15,601 nucleotides of DNA from an uncultured Neomegalonema sp. Lineage in GTDB: Bacteria; Pseudomonadota; Alphaproteobacteria; Rhodobacterales; Rhodobacteraceae. Of this stretch, positions 7,859 to 15,595 are shown in pieces. The stretch spans positions 1 to 15,601 of the forward strand of contig CALGNW010000135.1 in the NCBI GenBank assembly GCA_937958345.1, given 5' to 3'. Positions within the stretch are counted from its first letter, which is position 1. Every line of letters begins with the position of its first letter. The notes beneath the pieces were generated by a model. The model had not been told where the DNA came from. It saw only the letters and a program-made list of their open reading frames with translations, and searched no databases. The position numbers and the translations under genes were made by a program.

Positions 7859-8905
7859 ATGTACGAAGAATTCTACGGACTGAGCGCCAATCCTTTCCGC
7901 CTAACGCCGGACCGCAAATTCTGGTTCGGCTCTGAAGGCCACCGCAAAGCGATGTCGTACCTCAAGTACGGCCTCTATCAGGGTGAAGGATTCATCGTCG
8001 TAACGGGTGACGTGGGTACGGGTAAATCGACCCTCGTCTCTCAACTATTCTCCGAACTGGACGGCAACGACATTGTTGCCGCCCAGATCGGGACGACGCA
8101 GATTGACGCAGATGATGCCATCCGCCTGATCTGTAACGCCTTCGAACTGGATGTGGACAGCCGCGACAAAGCGGACCTGATCTCGGCATTCGAAGAGTTC
8201 CTGATCGACCAGAACCAAATGGGCAAGCGCGTCCTGCTGGTGATCGATGAGGCGCAGAACCTGCCGATCCGCACGCTCGAAGAGCTGCGCATGCTCTCCA
8301 ATTTCAATGTCGGCGGACAACCTCTGTTCCAGAGTTTTCTGATCGGCCAGCCGCAGTTCCTTCAGACCGTCGCACACCGCGACCTGACGCAACTGCAGCA
8401 GCGTATCATCGCCAGCTATAAGCTGGAATCGATGAGCCGTCAGGAAACCGAAGATTACGTCGAGCACCGCCTCGCCGCTGTCGGCTGGAACGGAACGCCC
8501 GCCTTTGAACCGGCTGCGCATGACGCAATTTTTGCCGAGACAAAGGGCGTGCCGCGTCTGATCAACACCCTTGCCAACCGCATCATGCTGTTCGCTTCGC
8601 TGGAAGAAGCAACCGACGTGACGGGCGAGATGGTCGGGACTGTTATTGCCGATCTGCAAAAAGAAAACGCGACGCCGAAGCCGGTTGCCGGAGTTGCCGC
8701 AGCAAGCGGTGTTGCCATGTCCGGCGAAGGCGGCGAGCGCATTCAGCGCCTTGAACGCGCCGTGGCCGCACTGGTCAAACGTATTCAGGTCGCCGAGCAA
8801 AAGCTGGGCGAGCATGATGAAGCAATTCACGAGATGATCGACCTCGCCATGTCCGCCTATGGCGGCGACGGGGATGATGACGTGGTGCAACTGCACGCCT
8901 CGTAA
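7859..8905 (+). CDS. XrtA-associated AAA ATPase (ExeA/GspA-like)
   Basis: Cytoplasmic P-loop ATPase of 348 residues of the type found in PEP-CTERM/exosortase loci (TIGR03015-like), related to the type II secretion protein ExeA/GspA. The N-terminus MYEEFYGLSANPFRLTPD is characteristic. Walker A GDVGTGKST is at 50-58, Walker B VLLVIDEAQ at 125-133, a GQPQF segment at 163-167, and an arginine-finger-like QQRIIASYKL around 181-190. After the AAA core, from about residue 270, comes an Ala/Gly-rich linker, then a coiled-coil segment (about 293-325) and an acidic GGDGDDD tail. No transmembrane helix is seen. AGGTGA lies just before the ATG. It is the last gene before a strong terminator. Its exact job in export is unknown; the family assignment is firm. 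Confidence 0.9.
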   Translation: MYEEFYGLSANPFRLTPDRKFWFGSEGHRKAMSYLKYGLYQGEGFIVVTGDVGTGKSTLVSQLFSELDGNDIVAAQIGTTQIDADDAIRLICNAFELDVDSRDKADLISAFEEFLIDQNQMGKRVLLVIDEAQNLPIRTLEELRMLSNFNVGGQPLFQSFLIGQPQFLQTVAHRDLTQLQQRIIASYKLESMSRQETEDYVEHRLAAVGWNGTPAFEPAAHDAIFAETKGVPRLINTLANRIMLFASLEEATDVTGEMVGTVIADLQKENATPKPVAGVAAASGVAMSGEGGERIQRLERAVAALVKRIQVAEQKLGEHDEAIHEMIDLAMSAYGGDGDDDVVQLHAS

Positions 8906-8930
8906 CGGGCACTTGCCGAGCAATTATTTC

Positions 8931-8966
8931 AAGGGGCCCCGGCGAAATCCGGGGCCTTTTTCTTTT
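8931..8966 (+). terminator. Strong Rho-independent terminator inside the cluster
   Basis: GGCCCCGG (8935-8942) pairs perfectly with CCGGGGCC (8949-8956) across CGAAAT, extended by four A-T and G-T pairs at its base. It is followed by TTTTTCTTTT (8957-8966). This is a textbook intrinsic terminator, 25 bases after the ATPase stop codon and 34 before the deacetylase start. It should end most transcripts of the first gene set, leaving the second to read-through or an unseen promoter. Confidence 0.93.
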
Positions 8967-9000
8967 CGGCGCGCCGTCACGGATTTGACAGGGAACGACG

Positions 9001-9903
9001 ATGAACACCGCAGCAATGACCATCGACGTCGAAGATTATTATCACGTCCATGCCTTCAAAGACTCGATTGAGCGTTCGGCGTGGGCCGGTATGGAATCGC
9101 GGGTCGAGGCGAACACCCACCGGATGCTGGATCTGTTTGCCGAGACGGGATCGAAAGCGACGTTTTTCACGCTGGGCTGCGTCGCGGATGATCACCCCGG
9201 GATCGTCAGGCGTATCGTCGCCGACGGGCACGAGCTGGCCAGTCACGGTCAGGACCATTGGGCCGTGTTCGATCAGGACAGAGCGGCCTTTCTGGCCGAT
9301 GTCACCCGCGCCCGCCTGACGCTGGAGGATATCGGCGGCGTCGCCGTCAAAGGATACCGCGCCGCGAGTTTTTCGATAGATGAACGCAGTCCATGGGCCT
9401 ATGACGCGCTGGCCGAGGCGGGATATACCTATTCGTCGTCGTCGCATCCGATTGCCCATGACGCCTATGGCGATCCGAATGCCGACCGCGCCCCGCACAA
9501 AACCGAGGCCGGTATCGTCGAAATTCCGGTGGTGACGGCCACGGTGGGTAAAAAGCGCCTGCCCGCAGGCGGCGGCGGGTTTTTCCGGCTGATCCCCTTG
9601 GCATGGTTCACCCGCGCGCACCGCCAGGCGGTTGCCGAAGGATTAATCCCGAATTTTTACCTTCACCCTTGGGAAATTGATCCGGGGCAACCTCGCATTA
9701 AAGCCGCGCCGCTAAAATCCAGACTCAGGCACTACGTCGGTCTGTCGCGGTGCGAATCGAAACTGAAACGGCTCTTGCATGGCGCAAAGTGGACCCGAAT
9801 GGATGAGGCTTATCATGGATGGCTCGGCGGGACTGAACGATCTGATGACGGAACCGGTGACAATCTCGCCGCTGACGCCGCAGGATCACGCCGCGTGGGA
9901 TGA
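9001..9903 (+). CDS. XrtA-system polysaccharide deacetylase (NodB fold with DUF3473-type C-terminus)
   Basis: Carbohydrate esterase-type deacetylase of 300 residues, expected to remove N-acetyl groups from the polymer or a precursor. It begins with the family hallmark TIDVEDYYHV (7-16), carrying the metal/catalytic Asp pair. The metal-binding His82 and His86 lie in ASHGQDHW. KGYRAASFSID (117-127) and FYLHPWEID (219-227) are further conserved blocks. No signal peptide is visible, so a cytoplasmic site is likely. AGGGA (8990-8994) precedes the ATG by six bases, and the gene follows a strong terminator. The family core appears to end near residue 270 (WTRMDEAYHGW); the last ~30 residues are low-complexity and are read from DNA that also encodes the FemAB N-terminus in another frame. 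Confidence 0.9.
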   Translation: MNTAAMTIDVEDYYHVHAFKDSIERSAWAGMESRVEANTHRMLDLFAETGSKATFFTLGCVADDHPGIVRRIVADGHELASHGQDHWAVFDQDRAAFLADVTRARLTLEDIGGVAVKGYRAASFSIDERSPWAYDALAEAGYTYSSSSHPIAHDAYGDPNADRAPHKTEAGIVEIPVVTATVGKKRLPAGGGGFFRLIPLAWFTRAHRQAVAEGLIPNFYLHPWEIDPGQPRIKAAPLKSRLRHYVGLSRCESKLKRLLHGAKWTRMDEAYHGWLGGTERSDDGTGDNLAADAAGSRRVG

Positions 9904-10882
9904 TTACGTCCGCGATCATGCGGACGGTTCGCCCTTTCACAGAATAGCGTGGCGCGAGGCTGTCACAGGCGCGCTGGGCTATAAAGCGCCCTATCTGGTC
10001 GCGCGCCGCGATGCACGGATTGTCGGCGTGCTGCCGCTGGTTCATGCAAAAACGCGGCTGTTCGGAAACAACCTGATCTCGGCGGCATTCTCTGTCGGGG
10101 GCGGTATTCTGGCTGACGATGCCGCCGCCGTTGCCGCGCTGGGCGACGCCGCCGGTGCGATGGGCGAGAAGCTGGGCGTTGAGAGTCTGGAACTGCGCGG
10201 AACGCGGGCCGTCTTTGACGGCTGGCCCACCAAGGCCGAAACCTATGCCAGCTATACCGCGCCGCTGTCCCCCGATGCCGACGAACGGCTGAAGGCCGTA
10301 CCCCGCAAGAAACGCGCAGATGTGCGCAAGGGGATCAAGGCGGACTTTCCCGTCGATGCGGAGGCGTCGGTCGATACGTTCTTTGAACTTTATGCGCAAA
10401 ACCTGCATGCGCTCGGCACGCCTGTTATGCCGAAAAAATGGTACGCCGCGCTGAAAGATGCGTTTGGCGATGATTGCGAGATTGCGACCGTGCAGGGTCC
10501 GAACGGCCCTGTGGTCGGGCTGATGAGCTTTTACCACAAAGGTACGGTCTATCCGTATTACGTCGGCGCAAATGCCGAAGCGCGCAAGCTGCACGCGTTT
10601 GACCACGTGTACTGGACGCTGATGGAACGGGCGGTCGGGCGCGGCTGTACCGTGTTTGATTTTGGCCGCTCGAAAATCGGAACCGGCGCGGCGGATTATA
10701 AAAAGCACTGGGGATTTGAAGGCATACCGCTGGAGTATCAGTTCAAGCTGTACGGCGACAACAAGATGCCCGACATCAATCCGAACAATCCGAAATATGC
10801 GCGGTTTGTCAAAATCTGGCAAAAGCTGCCCTTCGCCGCGACCAAGATTATCGGCCCGCAACTGGCGAGGCAGATGGCATGA
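9815..10882 (+). CDS. FemAB-family XrtA/PEP-CTERM-associated acyltransferase
   Basis: Protein of 355 residues with the double GNAT-like fold of FemAB/Acetyltransf_6 proteins, of the type regularly found in exosortase A loci (TIGR03019-like). Family blocks include SPFHRIAWREAV (39-50), GVLPLVHAKTRLFGNNLISA (71-90), KKRADVRKGIKADF (165-178), a GLMSFYHKGTVYPYYVGA region (235-252), and FDFGRSKIGTGAADYKKHWG (281-300). FemAB relatives transfer aminoacyl groups; the substrate here is unknown. The ATG at 9815 is preferred because GAGG (9805-9808) lies six bases before it. Alternatives are ATG 9779 (no binding site) and ATG 9845 (weak site). From 9815 it overlaps the deacetylase by 89 bases, and its end overlaps the next gene by four (ATGA). 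Family confidence is high, start confidence moderate. Confidence 0.87.
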   Translation: MDGSAGLNDLMTEPVTISPLTPQDHAAWDDYVRDHADGSPFHRIAWREAVTGALGYKAPYLVARRDARIVGVLPLVHAKTRLFGNNLISAAFSVGGGILADDAAAVAALGDAAGAMGEKLGVESLELRGTRAVFDGWPTKAETYASYTAPLSPDADERLKAVPRKKRADVRKGIKADFPVDAEASVDTFFELYAQNLHALGTPVMPKKWYAALKDAFGDDCEIATVQGPNGPVVGLMSFYHKGTVYPYYVGANAEARKLHAFDHVYWTLMERAVGRGCTVFDFGRSKIGTGAADYKKHWGFEGIPLEYQFKLYGDNKMPDINPNNPKYARFVKIWQKLPFAATKIIGPQLARQMA

Positions 10883-12114
10883 GCGTGGTCAAACCGACTC
10901 TGCTGTTTCTGGCGCACCGGATTCCGTATCCGCCGACCAAGGGCGAGAAGCTGCGCGCCTATAACCTGTTGAAGGGTCTGTCCGAAACCTATGACATCTG
11001 GCTGGGCGCGCCGCTGGATGACCCAGACGACTGGCAGTACCGCGACGCCCTCGACGCCTATTGCGTCGAAACGTATATCGCGGACATTCGCGGGCGCACG
11101 CGCCATCGCGCGGCGGTCGAGGCGCTGGCGCGGGGCGAGCCGGTTTCGTATTCGTATTTCCGTCATCGCGGCATGATGGACTGGGTCGCCAAGCGTACCG
11201 GCGAGCGCACGTTCGATGCGGTGTTTGTCTATTCGTCCGGCGCGGCGCCCTATCTGAAGGCCATCCGCCGCACAGCCGGCGTGACGATCATGGATTTCGT
11301 CGACGTCGATTCCGAGAAATGGCGGGCGCTCGGCGAAACGGCCAAGGGGCCGATGAAACATGTCTATACGCGCGAGGCCAAACTGATGCTGGCCGAGGAA
11401 CGCCGTCTGGGGGCGCTGTCCGATGCCAACCTGTTGGTGACGGATGCCGAATGTGCGCTGTTCACCGAATTAACCGGCCTGCCCGCACAGACGGTCGGCA
11501 ACGGTGTTGATACCGACTATTGGGGCGCGGCAAAGACGGTCGGGACGCCCTATTCCGGCAAGCGCGAGCGGGTGATTTTTACCGGCGTCATGGATTACGA
11601 ACCAAACGTCGAGGCCGTGACATGGTTCGCCGCCGAGGCCATGCCAAAGCTGCGCGCGACGGGACGCGATGTCGAGTTCGTCATCGCCGGTGGCAGACCG
11701 TCAAAGGTCGTACAGGGATTGGCGAACGATAAAGACATCACAGTTACGGGACGTGTCGAGGATATGCGCGGCTGGCTGGGGCATGCCGACCTTGCGGTCG
11801 CGCCGTTGTTACTAGCGCGCGGTGTGCAGAACAAAGTATTAGAGGCGATGGCCGCCGGAACTCCGGTTCTGACGACCACGCCGGCGTTGACAGGGATCGA
11901 CGCCGTGCCGGGGCAGGATGCCCTTGTCTGCGAAACCGGCGAAAGCTTTGCCGCGTCAATCTGCACGATGCTGGACGATCGCGCGCGCCGCGAGGCGATG
12001 GCGGCATCGGCGCAGGCGTTCGTTCAGGGCGGATACGGGTGGGGCGCGAAAGTTTCGGGGTTAATCGAAATCATAGAAGCCGCGCGCACTGCCGCGCCGT
12101 CACAGGTGGCCTGA
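10879..12114 (+). CDS. XrtA/PEP-CTERM-system glycosyltransferase (TIGR03087-like, GT4 fold)
   Basis: Glycosyltransferase of 411 residues, expected to add a sugar to the lipid-linked repeat unit at the cytoplasmic face of the inner membrane. The N-terminal Rossmann half starts LLFLAHRIPYPPTKGEKLRA (8-27), a signature of the exosortase-linked family, with VDVDSEKWRAL near 141-151. The C-terminal nucleotide-sugar-binding half includes RVIFTGVMDYEPNVEA (231-246), GRVEDMRGWL (291-300) and ARGVQNKVLEAMAAGTPV (313-330), in which Glu322 is the conserved GT4 glutamate. It starts within the FemAB stop (ATGA overlap), with GAGG shortly upstream, and its TGA overlaps the xrtA start by one base, so the genes are translationally coupled. 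The sugar cannot be predicted from sequence. Confidence 0.9.
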   Translation: MSVVKPTLLFLAHRIPYPPTKGEKLRAYNLLKGLSETYDIWLGAPLDDPDDWQYRDALDAYCVETYIADIRGRTRHRAAVEALARGEPVSYSYFRHRGMMDWVAKRTGERTFDAVFVYSSGAAPYLKAIRRTAGVTIMDFVDVDSEKWRALGETAKGPMKHVYTREAKLMLAEERRLGALSDANLLVTDAECALFTELTGLPAQTVGNGVDTDYWGAAKTVGTPYSGKRERVIFTGVMDYEPNVEAVTWFAAEAMPKLRATGRDVEFVIAGGRPSKVVQGLANDKDITVTGRVEDMRGWLGHADLAVAPLLLARGVQNKVLEAMAAGTPVLTTTPALTGIDAVPGQDALVCETGESFAASICTMLDDRARREAMAASAQAFVQGGYGWGAKVSGLIEIIEAARTAAPSQVA

Positions 12115-13694
12115 TGACTTCAACGACCGATACGCATCTGATTGACTCGGATTCGCCGTGGCGCATTCATATTATTCAGTTCGTCCTGCTGATCGCGGCG
12201 TTATGCGCGGCGCAGTGGTCGACGCTGACAAATTTGATCGAAATCTGGTATCACACCACAACGTATAATCACGGCTTTATCGTTGCGCCCGCCAGCGCCT
12301 ATCTGGTGTGGCGACGCCGTGCCGAATTGGCGGATGCGATGCCCGAAAACGCCTATTCCGCCCTGCTGCCTCTGCTGGGGTTTTGCGTCTTCGGGCTGAT
12401 CGGTGAACTAAGCGGCGTCAACCTTGCGCGGCATATCGGGTTTGTCGGTGCGCTGATGTGCCTGATCCCGCTGTGCTTTGGCTGGGCCGTCGCGCGGCGG
12501 TTTGTCTTTCCGATCCTGTTCCTGGGTTTCATGGTTCCGGTCGGTGATTTTCTGATTGCGCCTTTGCAGGTGCTGACCGCCGATGTGTCGGTCTGGATGA
12601 TCCAGATGACGGGCGTGCCGGTTTACCGCGAAGGGTTGATGATCGAGCTGTCATCGGGCCTGTGGGAAGTCGCCGAGGCGTGTGCCGGTGTGCGGTTTCT
12701 GATCGCGAATATCTTTATCGCCACCGTCTTTGCCTATCTGAGTTACGACAAGGCGTGGAAGTGGGTTCTGTTCGCAATCCTCGCCATTGCTATTCCGGTC
12801 GGTGCGAACTGTATCCGTGCCTATGGCATTATGATGCTGGCGCACTTTACCGACAACGCGCTGGCCGTGGGTGTCGATCACCTTGTTTACGGTTGGGTTT
12901 TCTTCTCGTTCGTGATGCTGCTGATGCTGTGGGTCGGTGCGAAATTTGCCGACCGCCAGTTGACCGATCCGGTCTATCCGAAGGACGCACCAAATGCTGA
13001 ACCGAAGCGCGGCGGTCTGGGTGTTGCCATTGCAGGCGCGCTGTTGATTGCCGGCGGTCCGGCCTTTGCGTCGGTCAGCAAGCCGGTTCCGACCGCGCTG
13101 CCCTCGGCTTTGATTGCGCCGATGATCCCCGACGGATGGGAGATTGTGTCGTGGGACGGGGATGCGCCCGATCGCTGGATTCCGCGTTTTGACGGCGCGG
13201 ACCGTGCGGAGATCGAGCGGATTTCCAACGGGACCGAAACGCTGGATATGGTTGTTGCGTACTATACCCATCAGCGCGACGGGGCCGAGGCGCTGCACTG
13301 GTCCAACCGCTTTGACGATGACATCATCTGGGTGCGCGCCGCGCTGGGCAATGCGGTTGTCGAGACGGCTGAAACCGGCCTGCCCGCTCTTGCCCGCCGC
13401 GATGTTCTGACGAATTTCGAACAGACCGACCGCCCCGAGGGTACGGTATTCTCGTCGCGTCTGGTGACGTCATGGGTCTGGGTCGGCGGGACGCTGACGG
13501 CCAAACCGCTGAACGCAAAGCTGGCCGGTATGAAGGCGCGGCTGACGGGCGGCGAGGCCGGTGCTGCGGTTGTTGCCTTCTCGGTTCAGTATGACGATCC
13601 GGCGCAGGAAGACCGCGCGCGGCAGACGATCGAGGCGTTTCTGGCTGATATGAAGCCAATCGCGCCCGCACTCGATGCCATGGGAGAACAGTAA
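12114..13694 (+). CDS. xrtA: Exosortase A fused to an EpsI domain
   Basis: Polytopic inner-membrane cysteine transpeptidase expected to cleave PEP-CTERM sorting signals, 526 residues. The exosortase part (about 1-280) has roughly eight hydrophobic helices, the N-terminal YNHGFIVAPASAYLVW block (51-66), and the catalytic triad: Cys190 in AEACAGVRFL, Arg235 in NCIRAYGI, and His256 in GVDHLVYGW. These fit XrtA rather than distant exosortases. After a linker (DAPNAEPKRG) comes one more helix (about 302-319) and a soluble, probably periplasmic domain (about 330-526) resembling EpsI, often a separate gene. The ATG at 12114 overlaps the glycosyltransferase stop by one base, with AGGTGG just upstream; a longer in-frame start at 12039 would add 25 non-conserved residues. 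The stop TAA overlaps the next start by one base. Confidence 0.92.
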   Translation: MTSTTDTHLIDSDSPWRIHIIQFVLLIAALCAAQWSTLTNLIEIWYHTTTYNHGFIVAPASAYLVWRRRAELADAMPENAYSALLPLLGFCVFGLIGELSGVNLARHIGFVGALMCLIPLCFGWAVARRFVFPILFLGFMVPVGDFLIAPLQVLTADVSVWMIQMTGVPVYREGLMIELSSGLWEVAEACAGVRFLIANIFIATVFAYLSYDKAWKWVLFAILAIAIPVGANCIRAYGIMMLAHFTDNALAVGVDHLVYGWVFFSFVMLLMLWVGAKFADRQLTDPVYPKDAPNAEPKRGGLGVAIAGALLIAGGPAFASVSKPVPTALPSALIAPMIPDGWEIVSWDGDAPDRWIPRFDGADRAEIERISNGTETLDMVVAYYTHQRDGAEALHWSNRFDDDIIWVRAALGNAVVETAETGLPALARRDVLTNFEQTDRPEGTVFSSRLVTSWVWVGGTLTAKPLNAKLAGMKARLTGGEAGAAVVAFSVQYDDPAQEDRARQTIEAFLADMKPIAPALDAMGEQ

Positions 13695-15595
13695 TGTGCG
13701 GGATTGCCGGTATTGTTGATCTGGACGGGCCGCGCGACATTCCGCGGGGCCGTGTTCAGGCGATGACCGACGCGATTGCGCATCGCGGACCGGATGGCGA
13801 GGGCCACTGGATGGCCCCCGGCGTTGCGCTGGGCCACCGGCGGCTGGCGATCATTGATCCCGAGGGCGGGATTCAGCCGATGCTGGGGCCGGATATCTCG
13901 GTCACCTTCAACGGCATGATCTATAATTTCCGCGAGCTGCGCGCCGAGCTGGAGGCGCTGGGGGCGCGGTTCGAGACAAACTCGGATACCGAAGTTCTGC
14001 TGCATGGCTGGCGCGCCTGGGGTGCGGGGCTGCCGGAACGGCTTGACGGATTTTTTGCCGCCGCAATCTGGGATGCGCGCGACGGGACGCTGGCGCTGAT
14101 GCGCGACCGTTGGGGCAAAAAGCCGCTGTATTATTCATTGTCGCCGCAGGGCGAGTTGCTGTTCGGATCGGACCTGTCGGCCATCCTTGCCGGCATGGAC
14201 CGCACGCCCGCCATTCGTGAGGACGCGCTGTCGGACTATCTGGCCTTCGGGTATGTTCCCGAGCCGAAGTCGATCCTTGAGGGTGTCGAAAAGCTGCCCC
14301 CCGCGCACAAGTTGATCCTGAAACGCGGGGCATGGCGCGGGGCCGAGGCGGAACGCTATTGGTCGATCCATGTGCATCCCGAAGATACCGGACAGTCGAT
14401 GGAAGACGCGGTCGGGGAGCTGATCCCTCTGCTGCGTGCCGCCGTCGATAAGCGGTTAATTGCCGATGTGCCGCTGGGCGCGTTTTTGTCGGGCGGTGTC
14501 GACAGCGGCGCGATGGTCGCGCTGGCCACGCAGTCGCGCGGACCGGGAATGGATGCCTGTACCATGGCGTTCGAAGATGCCGCCTTTGACGAGAGCGGTC
14601 TGGCCGCACGGGTCGCCCGAAAGTATGGCGCAAAGCATCATATCGAAACCGTGCGCGAGGAGGCGATGGCCGACCTCAATCCGCTGGGCCTTGCGTTCAC
14701 CGAACCCTTTGCGGATGCGTCTGCTCTGCCGACCATGCAACTGTGCGGGCTGGCGGCAAAGCACGTCAAGGTCGCGCTGTCGGGAGATGGCGGCGACGAG
14801 CTGTTCGCCGGATACCGCCGCTATCCTTATCACCTGAACGAAGAGCGGCTGAAGGCGCGGATACCGGGGTCGGTGTCGCGCGGGTTGTTCGGACCGCTGG
14901 CGCGCGCCTATCCCGCCATGCCGAATGCACCGAAAGTCTTCCGCGCGAAATCGACGTTTGAATCGCTGGCAACCGATGCGATGGGTGGGCTGTTCCGCGC
15001 CACCGCCATCATGCGCGAGAACGAGCGCGATGCGCTGATGACCCGCGCGCCGACCTATTCGTCCGCCGATCTGCTGCGCGAGCATGCCTTGCAAGCCGAC
15101 ACCGATGATCCGCTGGCCCGCGCGCAATACGTTGACCTGATGACATGGTTGCCGGGCCGGATGCTGGTGAAGGTTGACCGCGCCAGCATGTATGCCGGGG
15201 TCGAGGTGCGCAATCCGCTGCTTGATTTGCATCTGGCGGAATGGGCGGCAAAGCTGCCGACCCGGCTAAAGCTGGACGGATTCAGCGGCAAGCATATTCT
15301 GAAAACCGCGCTGCGCGGGTTGGTTCCGTCGGAAATTCTGGACGCAAAAAAGCGCGGCTTTGTTGCGCCGATCGGCGGGTGGATGACAGGCAGATTCGCA
15401 ACGCGGATGGACGCGCTGTCAAGCCGGTCCCATCTGGCTGAATCAGGATTAATCGAGCCGAAAGCCGTGAGTGCGCTCTGGGATCAGATGCGTGACGGCA
15501 AGGCGGACCGGTCCCGCGAGCTGTGGACGCTGATGATGCTGGACGGATTTCTGGGCCGCCTCAACGGCGCAGACGCACAGCGCGACGCGGCGTGA
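13694..15595 (+). CDS. XrtA/PEP-CTERM-system amidotransferase (asparagine synthetase B-like)
   Basis: Glutamine-dependent amidotransferase of 633 residues of the exosortase-associated type (TIGR03108-like). It hydrolyses glutamine in the N-terminal class II glutaminase domain and uses the ammonia in the C-terminal ATP-dependent synthetase domain. Cys2 is the nucleophile (MCGIAGI). HRGPDGEGHW (30-39), GHRRLAIID (47-55), FNGMIYN (73-79) and SDTE (97-100) complete the glutaminase site. The ATP-pyrophosphatase loop FLSGGVDSG is at 264-272 and SGDGGDELFAGYRRY near 363-377. GGGAG (13682-13686) precedes the ATG by seven bases and the start overlaps the xrtA stop by one base. Free asparagine synthesis is possible but the neighbours favour amidation of a polymer precursor. 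The TGA ends six bases before the window edge, so the next gene is unseen. Confidence 0.92.
   Translation: MCGIAGIVDLDGPRDIPRGRVQAMTDAIAHRGPDGEGHWMAPGVALGHRRLAIIDPEGGIQPMLGPDISVTFNGMIYNFRELRAELEALGARFETNSDTEVLLHGWRAWGAGLPERLDGFFAAAIWDARDGTLALMRDRWGKKPLYYSLSPQGELLFGSDLSAILAGMDRTPAIREDALSDYLAFGYVPEPKSILEGVEKLPPAHKLILKRGAWRGAEAERYWSIHVHPEDTGQSMEDAVGELIPLLRAAVDKRLIADVPLGAFLSGGVDSGAMVALATQSRGPGMDACTMAFEDAAFDESGLAARVARKYGAKHHIETVREEAMADLNPLGLAFTEPFADASALPTMQLCGLAAKHVKVALSGDGGDELFAGYRRYPYHLNEERLKARIPGSVSRGLFGPLARAYPAMPNAPKVFRAKSTFESLATDAMGGLFRATAIMRENERDALMTRAPTYSSADLLREHALQADTDDPLARAQYVDLMTWLPGRMLVKVDRASMYAGVEVRNPLLDLHLAEWAAKLPTRLKLDGFSGKHILKTALRGLVPSEILDAKKRGFVAPIGGWMTGRFATRMDALSSRSHLAESGLIEPKAVSALWDQMRDGKADRSRELWTLMMLDGFLGRLNGADAQRDAA

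Noticed and set aside
8045..8923. 292-codon open frame on the minus strand
   Set aside because: Antisense to the AAA ATPase, which has complete Walker motifs on the plus strand.
8985..8990. TTGACA hexamer as a promoter for the second half
   Set aside because: A -10 element would fall inside the deacetylase coding sequence, downstream of its start codon, and nothing there resembles one.
9725..10861. 378-codon open frame on the minus strand
   Set aside because: Antisense to the FemAB gene, which shows family blocks; no motif in the minus frame.
12039..12113. Upstream in-frame extension of the exosortase
   Set aside because: The added residues are out-of-frame glycosyltransferase sequence; ATG 12114 has AGGTGG upstream and a typical stop-start overlap.
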